DNA from: Pelagophyceae sp. CCMP2097
Taxonomy: Eukaryota > Sar > Pelagophyceae
Assembly: GCA_026770575.1 (NCBI GenBank)
Contig: MU657426.1
Coordinates: forward strand, 14,305-31,101
Direction of reading: 5' to 3'
Length of the DNA stretch: 16,797 bases
The position numbers and the translations under genes were made by a program. How positions within the stretch are numbered: the stretch's first letter is position 1; each line of letters starts with the position of its first letter. The notes beneath the pieces were generated by a model. The model searched no databases. It worked only from the letters and a program-made list of their open reading frames with translations, and was not told the origin of the DNA. This document shows positions 1 to 7,145 of this stretch, in pieces.

Positions 1-14
1 ACAGACAGACAGAC
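1..14. repeat. ACAG simple repeat
   Basis: Three and a half units of ACAG at the very edge of the window. The array probably continues to the left. No function is inferred. Confidence 0.7.
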
Positions 15-43
15 ATAATTGCCCCTGGTAATCCTTCAATCAA

Positions 44-106
44 AGGACCCGAAGGGCCCTTGCCGTAAACTGACGTTGAATAAACGGCAAGGACCCTTCG
101 GGTCCT
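44..106. repeat. 23-bp inverted repeat (hairpin)
   Basis: The arms are 44-66 and 84-106, with a 17-nt loop. They are complementary at 22 of 23 positions, the exception being a C/A mismatch at position 57. The stem includes the word GGACCCGAAGG, which recurs twice at the other end of the window (16471-16481 and 16582-16592). It sits about 100 bp upstream of the presumed XPC start. It could be a small foldback element or an RNA hairpin; the sequence alone does not decide. Confidence 0.7.
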
Positions 107-203
107 CAACTATTATAGAGCCCCCAGAGAACTTTAAAAAAAAAAGGAGGATGGAATCAAGTCGCCATGGGGCAGACGCCGCGGCCGCGGAGTCCCCGAG
201 CCC

Positions 204-420
204 ATGTCGGCGGCGGGGATGGAGGGCATGGCCCTCGGGGCGGGACGTGCGCTGTCGGAGGATAGCGACGACGACGGTGGCGGTATCAAATGGGAAGTGG
301 CTTCTGAGGCCTCGTCGGACGAGGCGGGCGAGCCGCACGACGTCGAGCTGCCGCAAGAAGAGACCCTCGCGCCAAAGCCGAAGAAGAAACCCTCGCGCGC
401 AGACGTGGCAGAGAAGCGTG
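204..420 (+). CDS. XPC: XPC N-terminal exon: acidic, with a candidate TFIIH-binding Trp motif
   Basis: The first ATG of this frame is at 204. The peptide begins MSAAGMEGMALG and then has an acidic run, SEDSDDDGGGIKWEVASE, followed by a lysine-rich stretch (KPKKKPS) that may be a nuclear signal. In human XPC and yeast Rad4 an acidic segment with an aromatic residue and a downstream valine binds the PH domain of TFIIH subunit p62/Tfb1. The Trp-Glu-Val here is a candidate equivalent. The same frame stays open to 644, but beyond about 420 the composition becomes Arg/Pro-rich and runs into a tandem repeat, so the true donor is probably before that. The 3' end given is approximate. Confidence 0.45.
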
Positions 421-3400
421 CGTCACCCCCACACTCGGCGCCAGAGACGCCCTTCGAGGTCCCTCGAGGCACCGTCGGTCGCAGGCCGCTTGCGCGGCGA
501 GAAGAAGGAGTGGCGCAGCCGGCGCGTCGTCGTTCACCAGGCGCAGCTCGTCGTGTGCGTCGCGGTGCCCCTAAAATCCTGGGGGTCCCTCGTCGAACAA
601 AAGGCCCCCAGTCGTCGAACAAAAGGCCCCCAGTCAAACCATAGCAACAGCCCTGGAAGGGCCCATGCATCGTCCCTCGAAAAGTGCCCATGCATCGTCG
701 GGTCCCTCTCGAAGCCCCTCTTCAGGGCCTTTTGTTTGGCCGAGCGGGGTGGCCGCGGTCGACGGCTCGTGCGTAGGTTCGTGGCCCGCCTGCGCCTCCT
801 CGACTCGGCCTGCGACGCCGAGGCCGCACGCGACGCCGCCGTGGCGCTGCTGCCGGGCCATCTTTTACAGCGTTTGCGGGCAGCCGCGCGCGGCGAGTCG
901 CGGGCTCAACTCGTGGGCGCCGTAAACGGCATTTCGAAAGCGGTAAGCCAGCGCCGGGAAAACCCGGACCGCGGGACAGTGGAGTCGATTCAGAAGGTCC
1001 GCGTCGGGCCGTCGAGGGGCCACATGTGTTTCCCACAGAGGGTCGCTCCTGCTTCGGCGGCGGCTCGAGTGTGCCGTACCGGCACGGTAGGCCAAGGCGG
1101 CGGTCCTGGAGCCCTCGTCCAAGGACCGCAAGCGGTGGCGCGACACATGGGGCGCGGCGCCGGCGGGCCTCGCGGCGCGGGCAATTTCGACTCGGACCGC
1201 GTCAGAAAGCAGCGTCGGCGCTGTCGTCGAGAGTGCAAACGCGATTCGTGCAAAGAGCCGCCAGGGGCTCCGTCGACAGGGAGAGGCGCGGGGCCGGCGT
1301 GCGCGCAGATGCCGGACGACGTTGCATGACGACGTGCAACAACCTTTGCAGGTCCCCCGCGGAGCTCGCGCAGCTCGTTTGTGCCGCATGCCGAGCCTGC
1401 GAAGTCGAGACGCGCCTCGTCGCAGGTGCGCCCGCGCCGGGGCCGGTGGCGCGAGACTCGGGCGCCTGCCTTTGTCATAAAGCCTTTGAAATTCGTTGTC
1501 GAAAGGTCCGCCGAACAGGCATCTCCCCCGTCGTCTGCGCGCAGTCCCACGCCAGCGGCTGCGACGTCACCGCCTGGCTCGAGGCGCGTGGGCGGAGGGC
1601 CTGCATACGGAGGCGGGGCCGCGGAGACGTAGGCCGGGCCGCAGAGCGGTCTTGCGAAGGGCATTTCAAGAGTCAAGATTGTCGTTTGAACGAGTCGCCT
1701 TTAGGTGCGGCTGCCGCCGCGCCGGGGCGCTTCGGCGGTGGACGGTTCCGAGGCGGCGTGGACGAGTGTCGATCCTTCTTTGGATGTGATTTGTGCGCCG
1801 ATCGAGCTCTTTTCACGATCAAAACATCGAACGTCGTACGCCGTCGCGGCGGCGCCCGGAGGCGCGCTCGTCGACGTCTCCGAGGTGTACGGTGCTGAAC
1901 CAGCGTATGGGGTGGCACTGGAAAACCGCCTTGCCGACTGAGCAGCCAAAGTGAGACGTTGAACCCTGGGATGCATATGGGCTCATGGGATGCCATATGG
2001 GCTGCGAGAAGGCATGGCCATCCTTTCCCGGGTCCTTTCCAGACTGGTCCTTGCCTCATTGGCGGTCAAGGCCTCTGCGCGGTCACTCGCGAGGCCTCTG
2101 AAGGGCCCTTGCAAGCTGCCACGATTCCATGCAAGGGCTCATTCAAGGCTCCTCTCGACAAGTCCCTCGCAAGGGCCCTCTGTACGGCCCCTCTCTGTGG
2201 CCTCTGGCGGTCCCTCGTGCAGTCGGAGGGCGGGCCTCTCATGCACTCCTCTCGTACGGGCCCTTGCAACGCCTCTTGGTCAAGGCCCTCGCACGGGGCC
2301 TCTTGCACGGGCCCTTCTCGAGGCCTCTGCGCGGTCCGTCCCAAGACCCCTTCTGGGCGGCTCCTCGCAAGGCTCCAAAGTGCGGGCCCCGACGAGCCCC
2401 CTCGCACGGGCCGTGGAAAATCTGTACGGTCCCCTGTAAGGCACGGGTCCGAAGCGAGGCCCCTCTCTCCATGGGAATCCCGTCGTGGTCGAGCCGGGGG
2501 TCCGAAAGAGGCGTTTCGAGCAGGCCCGGAGGAGGCTCTTGCGATGCCCCTCACGCAGCTCCTTGATCCTGACTCCTCGCACGGGCCTTTGCGAGAGCCC
2601 TCGTACGGTCCCTCGAATGGCCCCTTGCAAGGCCTCTGTCACGAGTACCTACAAGGCCTCTCTTGAAGTGGGGGGCCTTCTCCAAGGGCCTTGCATAGTC
2701 CCTCGCACGGTCTTTTCAAGGCCCCTCGATAGGGCTCTTCTCCTCTGCCTGGCCTCTTCAACGGCTCCTTGCTCGGTCCGAGGGCGGACGGTCCCTCACG
2801 AGGCCTTCCGCAGGGTCCCTTGCCCTCGAAAAGGGCCCTTTGGGCGGGTGGCCTCAGGGCGGTCCGTCACAAGACCCCTCGGAAAGGGCCCTCGCAAGGC
2901 TCCAAAGTGCGGGTCCGTGCACGTATGGGCATGGGATTCGACCGAATCAACTTTCGACCTATCCAACATCCCACACAGCTCACGGAAACCGCGTAGGATG
3001 CGACTTAAAGATAGCTCACCTCCCTTCAACCCACGCGCATTGGTGGCCCGCCGCCCTCGAGGCCATGGGCGGCAGCGTGGCGGCGCCGTCGCAGACTCGG
3101 GCGCCGCTGCCGACAAACAAACATGCCTTTGCCTCGCACAAGAGCTTCGCCCTCGAGTCCACACTGAGTGCGTCCGGCGAGCCCCGAACAGCAGAAGCAA
3201 CGCGCGATGTAGGCAAGCGCGAGCGGCTGCGGTGCGGCGCGGGGCAGCCCTCTGGTTGCACCCGCCTCAAGCTCCTCAGAAAGCATGCCTTTTTGCCCCC
3301 GAGAGCAGCGCCTTTGGGCGCACCCGACTCTCGATGAGGCCCGTATCTAGGCCTGCGTCGCGCGGCGTGGCATGGTTCCGCGGCGAGCGTGTATTTGCGC

Positions 3401-4022
3401 GGTCGGCGGTGGAGATCCTCCGAACCGAAAAGAACTGGCTCCGACAGTTTCGAAAGGTCCGCCCAAACGAAACCCCGTCGGGCCGTATCGAGGCCGCGGC
3501 GGAGCGAGATGCGATGCCGGATCCCGAGCGGGACGCGCAGTTGGACCTGTTTTCTGAGACTCAGACAGAGGCGTGGGCTCCGGATGCCGTTTTAGACCGT
3601 ATAATCCCTACAAACGACCACGGCAACGTCGACCTCGTCGACGGCGACGAGCGCCTCGTCCCGCGCGGCGCGGTCTGGGTCCGGGGCGAAGACGCGCGGA
3701 ATGCGGCGCGTGAGTTCGTGGGTGGCGCTTGACTCTTTTTTGGGCCCTCTCCACCGCGCCTCGCCTAGGCGTGCTGCGGCTGGAGCACGCGGACGCGTTG
3801 GTGGGCTTTGAGTTTGCGTGTAAAAAGCCGGCGACGCCCAAATTTGACGGAGTGGTCTGTCTCGTTGAGGACGTAGAAGCCTTACGCCGGGCTGTTTCTC
3901 ACCGCGTCGAGGCCGCCGCCGAATCGGAGCGGAATAAGCGCCGGGCCAAGTATTCCGCGCGCTGGGGCGCCTTGGTGCGGAAAGTGCTGACGAGGGAGCG
4001 GTTGCGCGATGAGTACGGCTGA
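204..4022 (+). CDS. XPC: XPC/Rad4-like nucleotide-excision-repair damage sensor (multi-exon, boundaries partly unresolved)
   Basis: XPC/Rad4 binds helix-distorting DNA lesions in the nucleus and recruits TFIIH to start global-genome nucleotide excision repair. Family landmarks appear in order on the plus strand in three frames. They are an acidic start with a Trp motif (204-420), a helical segment (726-942), a transglutaminase-like fold in pieces (1352-1425 and 1705-1941), a WW-containing segment leading into BHD1 (3015-3340), BHD1 and BHD2 (3351-3709), and BHD3 with the usual basic C-terminus (3769-4022). The last intron (3710-3768) is clear: GTGAGT donor, CTAG acceptor, and a joined frame that aligns with human XPC. 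Two spots do not join cleanly: an in-frame TGA at 1939-1941 and a frame change near 3320-3350. The gap 1942-3014 is filled with repeats. I am confident of the family but not of every exon end or of intactness. Confidence 0.72.
591..634. repeat. 22-bp perfect tandem duplication
   Basis: Two identical 22-bp units, 591-612 and 613-634, containing GAACAAAAGGCCCCCAG. They lie in the presumed first intron of the XPC-like gene. A second short repeat follows: the 14-mer GCCCATGCATCGTC occurs at 661-674 and 686-699. Confidence 0.9.
726..942 (+). CDS. XPC: XPC helical-segment exon
   Basis: This stretch follows a pyrimidine-rich acceptor (CTCTTCAG ending at 725) and ends at a strong donor, GTAAGC, starting at 943 in phase 0 after Lys-Ala. 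It encodes a leucine- and alanine-rich helical peptide containing RLRLLDSACDAEAARDAAV and ALLPGHLLQRLRAAARGE. Rad4-family proteins have a helical segment of this type, with a Leu-Leu-Pro turn, before the transglutaminase fold. The match is by style and position rather than by a signature motif, so assignment to the XPC gene rests mainly on the clearer exons downstream. Confidence 0.45.
1352..1425 (+). CDS. XPC: XPC transglutaminase-fold exon (first part)
   Basis: The acceptor CCTTTGCAG ends at 1351 and a GTGCGC donor starts at 1426. The peptide SPAELAQLVCAACRACEVET followed by RLVA resembles the Rad4 pattern 'FVALCRALG..ARLV', which opens the transglutaminase-like domain. In XPC this fold has lost catalysis and serves as a DNA- and Rad23-binding scaffold. 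Further pieces of the domain may lie at about 1480-1600, where a peptide reading VIKPLKFVVERSA resembles the segment after RLV, but I could not fix the splice sites. Confidence 0.45.
1705..1941 (+). CDS. XPC: XPC transglutaminase-fold exon (C-terminal part)
   Basis: The reading frame opens just after a CCTTTAG acceptor. It encodes EAAWTSVDPSLDVICAP, then TSYAVAAAPGGALVDVSEVY, ending in ENRLAD. This matches the Rad4 pattern 'W..VDP..G.V....... YVVA...G...DVT.RY', the most characteristic stretch of the domain. In human XPC the next residues lead into a 'WW' segment, and here that segment is found at 3041-3046. A TGA at 1939-1941 closes the frame ten bases before a plausible donor (GTGAGA at 1951). 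So either the real donor is a weaker upstream site or this allele carries a nonsense change. Confidence 0.6.
   Translation: MRLPPRRGASAVDGSEAAWTSVDPSLDVICAPIELFSRSKHRTSYAVAAAPGGALVDVSEVYGAEPAYGVALENRLAD
1955..2935 (+). repeat. Intronic degenerate repeat field rich in GGGCCCTTGCAAGG-type words
   Basis: About 1 kb without defensible coding sequence, built from imperfect short units (for example CAAGGGCCCT, CCTCTCGCAAGG, CGCACGGGCC). It contains local duplications: the 20-mer TCGCAAGGCTCCAAAGTGCG occurs at 2368-2387 and again at 2894-2913. The stretch 2443-2555 matches, on the opposite strand, 13285-13400 within the polymerase gene, including an exact run of about 31 bp. Long frames through it in several phases are by-products of the lack of stop codons in GC-rich repeats. 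It lies between the transglutaminase exon and the BHD exons, so it is presumably an intron. Confidence 0.7.
3015..3340 (+). CDS. XPC: XPC exon leading into BHD1
   Basis: After a candidate acceptor (AAAGATAG ending at 3014), this frame reads THAHWWPAALEAMGG, aligning with the 'EWW..TL.PY' segment that follows the transglutaminase fold in human XPC. It later reads CTRLKLLRKHAFLPPRAAPL, aligning with the 'HPLYALKRHLLKYE' helix that opens BHD1. The next BHD1 residues continue in a different frame from 3351. No GT donor lies between the two frames, only GC-rich sequence and a GTATCTAG too short to be an intron. The junction is therefore either a frameshift or something I cannot resolve. The end coordinate is approximate. 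Confidence 0.5.
3351..3709 (+). CDS. XPC: XPC BHD1-BHD2 exon
   Basis: This exon encodes GVAWFRGERVFARSAVEILR then TEKNWLRQFRKVRPNETPSG, which follows the XPC BHD1 pattern 'G.CRGE.VYSRD.V..L.S...WLK..R.VR..E.P' closely. It continues with LDLFSETQTEAWAPD, corresponding to the 'LFG.WQTE.Y.PP' turn, and IPTNDHGNVDLVDGDE, corresponding to 'VPRNEFGNVYLF', the BHD2 signature. The beta-hairpin domains insert into damaged DNA and flip out the bases opposite the lesion. The donor CGC|GTGAGT at 3710 splits an Arg codon in phase 1. This is the strongest evidence for the gene. Confidence 0.85.
3769..4022 (+). CDS. XPC: XPC BHD3 and C-terminal exon
   Basis: Spliced in phase 1 from the preceding exon through a 59-nt intron (3710-3768, GTGAGT to a pyrimidine-rich CTAG). 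The joined peptide reads ARVLRLEHADALVGFEFACK, matching 'VAR.L.ID...A.TGF.F', the start of BHD3. It continues with FDGVVCLVEDVEALRRAV, matching 'DGYIVCEEFKDVLL'. The C-terminus WGALVRKVLTRERLRDEYG, before the TGA at 4020-4022, is the usual Rad4 ending (W..L..G..IRER....Y). BHD3 contacts the flipped-out nucleotides. Confidence 0.85.
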
Positions 4023-4450
4023 TCACTGGCATCCAACGACGAGGCAAAACGCATAACGCAAAAAGCGGCTACGAATCATTCCAAACCGCGGCCCACGGCT
4101 CCGCGGCGAGTCCAGCCACGGCGGCGGCAGACGCGCATGCGCGGCGGCCTGACGCGCGCCTCGCGAAGCCACGACTCGTTGCCAACGAGACCACTCTAAC
4201 AAGATTCCTTTCACCACATCGCCTCGAGTCGTCGCGGTGCCTCGAGGGCGAATAGGCGAGGGCTGCATCTGGGTATGCTCCGGGGGGCTCTCGAGCGGGC
4301 TCTGTAGAGGAAGCTGGGTACCTGAAATGGGCCGAAAATGGGCTCTGTACAACTAGGAATTCCTATGTCACTCGTGGTGTCCGTCCGCCCTCTCCTCTGG
4401 GCCCACTCGACCTTTATTGCCATCACCTCTCCAGTTCTCTCTTGCCGGGA
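4023..4450. other. Intergenic region, no gene seen
   Basis: About 430 bp after the XPC stop with no convincing coding signal on either strand. The first 50 bases are relatively AT-rich and could be a 3' untranslated region, but I see no canonical AATAAA. Confidence 0.5.
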
Positions 4451-4458
4451 TATAAATA
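4451..4458 (+). promoter_or_regulatory. Candidate TATA box
   Basis: TATAAATA at 4451-4458 matches the eukaryotic TATA consensus (TATAWAWR) and stands out in GC-rich surroundings. It points rightward toward the TPR gene, whose ATG is about 460 bp downstream. That distance would require a long 5' leader, an intron or an unseen upstream exon. Treat it as a candidate only. Confidence 0.35.
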
Positions 4459-4679
4459 AAACCCCTCATGCCTCATGTCATGTAGTTAGCACAAGAAGCC
4501 TCGGCAGAAGCCTCCGAGTCGTACAACCTGAAATCTTTTATGGAGACTGGTTTGCTCTCGTCCGTCCTCGGCGCGCCGCCCAGCCGGTGCGAAGTCCCTC
4601 GAGAACGATGTAAAAGTAGGTATTTTCGGGTATTTCATGTGTGCCGACCACTCGGGTCGATGGAAAAAACGATCTCGTC

Positions 4680-4818
4680 CTCCAGGCCGAGTCGCGCGTC
4701 GGCCGGCCGGCTCGGGTCGCGGGTCCATCGGGTTGACACACGCAGAATCCGGGTCGGGTCGCACCCGTACTTCAAAGCCCCTTTCCGGAGAGCCAGCGTA
4801 CCCGTGAAGTCGACGCCG
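4680..4818 (+). repeat. Dispersed repeat, copy 1 (inverted relative to copy 2)
   Basis: From CTCCAGGCCGAGTC to GTCGACGCCG this stretch matches the reverse complement of 12025-12174 with small indels. Shared words include GACACACGCA, CCCGTACTT and AAAAGCCCCTTTCCG-type runs. Similarity stops abruptly at the right end (GTCGACGCCG). It is rich in GGGTC/GACCC words and is likely a fragment of a dispersed element. No protein was recognised in it. Confidence 0.7.
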
Positions 4819-4919
4819 TCAAGGCGCGAGACGCGTCCAAGCTCCAAGCTTTAGACGACATTTTGTCTCAGCTCTCTGCGTACGACCTCGTGGCCGTCGT
4901 CCAAGAGTGCTGACGCGAA

Positions 4920-5864
4920 ATGGCGCTGGCCGAGCACGGCGAGGACTCGTTGATGTACTCTTATGTGCTGAACAACCTTGCGTCGTTGCTACAGGTGCAG
5001 GGCAAGCTCGACGCCGCCGAGTCGCTTTACCGCCGCGCCCTCACGAATAAGGAGAAGCAGCTCGGGCCGGACAACGCGGATTTCGCGAGTTCGCTGAACA
5101 ACCTCGCGGATCTGCTGAGGACGCAGTACAAGCGCGATACCGCCGAGACGCTCCACAGCCGCGCCCTCGCGATCAGGGAAAAGCAGCTCGGACCGAACCA
5201 CCCGGAGGTCGCGATTTCGCTGAGCAACCGAGCAGGGCTACTGCAGACGCAGGGCAAGCTCGACGCCGCCGAGCCGCTCTTTCGCCGCGCCCTCGCCATC
5301 AACGAGAAGCAGCTCGGGCCGGTGCACCTGGACGTCGCGATTTCGCTGAGCAACTTCGCGGTGCTGCTGAAGAAGCAGGGCAAGCTCGACGCCGCCAAGC
5401 CGCTCTTTCGCCGCACCCTCGCCATCAACGAGAAGCAGCTCGGGCTGAAGCACCTGGACGTCGCGATTTCGCTGAGCAACTTCGCGGTGCTGCTTTACGG
5501 GCAGGGCAAGCTCGACGCCGCCGTGGCGCTCTACCGCCGCACCCTCGCCATCAACGAGAAGCGGCTCGGGCCTGACCACGCGGACGTCGCGTCGTTGCTC
5601 ATCAACCTCGCGTCGGTGCTGAAGAAGCAGGGCAAGCTGGACGCCGCCGAGCCGCTGTACCTCTGCGCCCTCGCGATCCGCGAGAACTTGAAGCGGCTCG
5701 GGCCGGACCACTTGGAAGTCGCGTCGGTGCTCAACAGCCTCGCGTCGTTGCTGAAGGCGCAGGGCAAGCTCGACGCCGCCGAGCCGCTGTCCCGCCGCGC
5801 CGCCGCGATCAAGGAGAAGCGGCGCAGGCCGGGCCGCGCCGCGGCGCCGTTGGGCGGCAAGTAA
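4920..5864 (+). CDS. Kinesin-light-chain-type TPR repeat protein, 314 aa
   Basis: An intronless frame from ATG 4920 to TAA. It is almost entirely 42-residue tetratricopeptide repeats of the kinesin light chain type: residues 17-58, 59-100, 101-142, 143-184, 185-226, 227-270 (two extra residues) and a degraded seventh, 271-314. The unit core is LNNLA.LL..QGKLDAAE.L then YRRALAI.EK.LGP.H..VA. Such arrays form a superhelical protein-binding surface. No enzymatic, NB-ARC or membrane domain is present, so the partner is unknown. The C-terminus is basic (EKRRRPGRAAAPLGGK). The start is fixed by an in-frame TGA three codons upstream, but the same frame before that TGA also reads like protein (see findings). 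The repeats are alike at DNA level, suggesting recent internal duplication. KLC-type TPR genes form large families in several microalgae. Confidence 0.85.
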   Translation: MALAEHGEDSLMYSYVLNNLASLLQVQGKLDAAESLYRRALTNKEKQLGPDNADFASSLNNLADLLRTQYKRDTAETLHSRALAIREKQLGPNHPEVAISLSNRAGLLQTQGKLDAAEPLFRRALAINEKQLGPVHLDVAISLSNFAVLLKKQGKLDAAKPLFRRTLAINEKQLGLKHLDVAISLSNFAVLLYGQGKLDAAVALYRRTLAINEKRLGPDHADVASLLINLASVLKKQGKLDAAEPLYLCALAIRENLKRLGPDHLEVASVLNSLASLLKAQGKLDAAEPLSRRAAAIKEKRRRPGRAAAPLGGK

Positions 5865-6247
5865 TCGGCGCCACGGGGCAAGTAGGGATCCCTAATCCGA
5901 GCCTTGTTCCCTGAAGATGTCCCCTGAGGAAGGTTGACCAGGGTCCTCGGCTCCGGGCGTGGGCCGCGCGCGTCGCATAGTTCGAGGGGCGATGCGATCG
6001 CAGAAGGCCGGTCGCCGCGGGGGTCGGGTACGACGCGTATTTCAAATGAGGCGGTCGTCGGGGCACGCGTCCGTCGGCTCGAACATGGTCCGCCGTCGGC
6101 CTCGCCCACTGCCAGAGGTCGCTCGAAAGGCCTCCGACGGGGCGCTCGAGGGTCCGACGAGGCGCTCGAGGGTCCGACGCAGAGGCTTTAGAGTCCGACA
6201 CTTTTGGCTTCGCCACGACCGTTTGCGACGCAGGGACCGGTTACTAA
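5865..6247. other. Intergenic region, no gene seen
   Basis: GC-rich spacer between the TPR gene and the RING/Sel1 remnant. It contains a short tandem repeat: GGCGCTCGAGGGTCCGAC and GGCGCTCGAGGGTCCGAC are separated by one base (A) at about 6139-6177. No coding signal stands out. Confidence 0.45.
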
Positions 6248-6612
6248 CGCGTCGCGGCGGGCCCTGCCCTCTGCGTCGCCGTCGATCGCGCCTGCTGCAA
6301 GACGCTTTGCTTGAAATGCGCTTACAAGGGCCTGCAGCAAGACACGCGCTGCCCGCTCTGCCGCGAGCCAGGCCCCAAGTCGGACGCCGAGACGTTGCGC
6401 CGGATACAGAAGCGCGTGGACGAGGGCAACGCTGACGCAATGGTGCAGCTCGGGGCGGGTACGATGATGGCAACAGGGTCTCAAGCAGGATTTCAAGCTG
6501 GCGTTCCAGCTTTCCGAGCGCCGGCGGCGCAAGGCCATGCAGTAGCAGCATAATCTGGGGTATTGTTACAATCATGGGCAAGGTCTGGGGTGGCTTCTTG
6601 CCCGACCCGGAA
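6248..6612 (+). pseudogene. Decayed RING-finger plus Sel1-repeat gene fragment
   Basis: The frame from 6248 (just after a TAA at 6245) encodes RACCKTLCLKCAYKGLQQDT then RCPLCREPGPKSDAETLRR, the C-terminal half of a RING-type zinc-binding motif (CC..LC..C ... CPLC). It then reads IQKRVDEGNADAMVQLG, the start of a Sel1-like repeat. The Sel1 repeat continues in other frames: YDDGN near 6461, GLKQDFKLAFQLSER at about 6478, AAQGHAVAA, then HNLGYCYNHGQGLG at about 6549. At least two frame changes break it, and the first Cys pair of the RING is missing. Single RING-Sel1 proteins with this linker style are common in some stramenopile algae, where they may act as E3-type adaptors. I read this as a pseudogene; several tiny introns are less likely. 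Confidence 0.5.
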
Positions 6613-6780
6613 TCTGAACACATTTCGATTCTGCCAGAAAAGCTCGACGTCGCGACGTTCAACCTCTGGCTTTCCGCGGCGCGCGCGGCGCCGTGCGCCC
6701 GCGCCGGCCCCCGACGCCGCGGCCGCGCCCTCGAGGCGCGCGATGCAGCGGCGGCGGCGCGCCGTGGGCGCCGACGGCGC

Positions 6781-6843
6781 GCGAGGCGCACAAGACGGCG
6801 CGCGAGGCACCCAAGACGGCGCGCGAGGCGCACAAGACGGCCG
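6781..6843. repeat. 21-bp tandem repeat, 3 units
   Basis: Three 21-bp units (6781-6801, 6802-6822, 6823-6843), each close to GCGAGGCGCACAAGACGGCG. In one plus frame they would encode EAHKTAR/EAPKTAR, but the surrounding frame (6693-7013) lacks other protein-like features. The flanks (6650-7010) are very GC-rich and I see no gene there. Confidence 0.85.
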
Positions 6844-7145
6844 CTCAAACGGCACCCCGGCGGCGCGCGCCTCTCGTGTGTGCGCCGTGCAGTCCGTGGC
6901 GTCGCTCGACGCCACGGCGCCGGCCGAGGCGGGGAAGCACTGGCTCGGAGGGCCGCGACGGTACGTCTAATGCGTCTCCGCGAGACCAAACCCAGCGGAG
7001 GCCCTTCCGCTAGAGGACGCAGGGTCCCCGTGTCCTCTTTGCGGCCAACTGCGCATCCTTCACGGCGTTCTGCGCGGGCCACGCTGCCTGCCGTCGCAGC
7101 ACTCTCCCCTGCCGTAGCACGCTCCCCCCTACGCTGGCCTTATAG

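Noticed and set aside
140..152. AGGAGG directly before an ATG, like a bacterial ribosome binding site
   Set aside because: Introns and protein families show a eukaryotic nuclear genome, and the frame from that ATG has no protein-like features.
19..1329. A single 436-codon plus frame
   Set aside because: It crosses an inverted repeat, a tandem duplication and a strong splice donor at 943, and is Arg/Pro-rich with no domain over most of its length. Only the part around 726-942 looks coding.
1959..2666. Several long overlapping frames reading like GPCKGPSKGP or ARALARPL
   Set aside because: They are low-complexity translations of the repeat field, open in several frames on both strands because GC-rich repeats lack stops.
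5027..5711. Long minus-strand frames opposite the TPR gene
   Set aside because: They mirror the 126-bp periodicity of the plus-strand TPR gene and have no independent domain.
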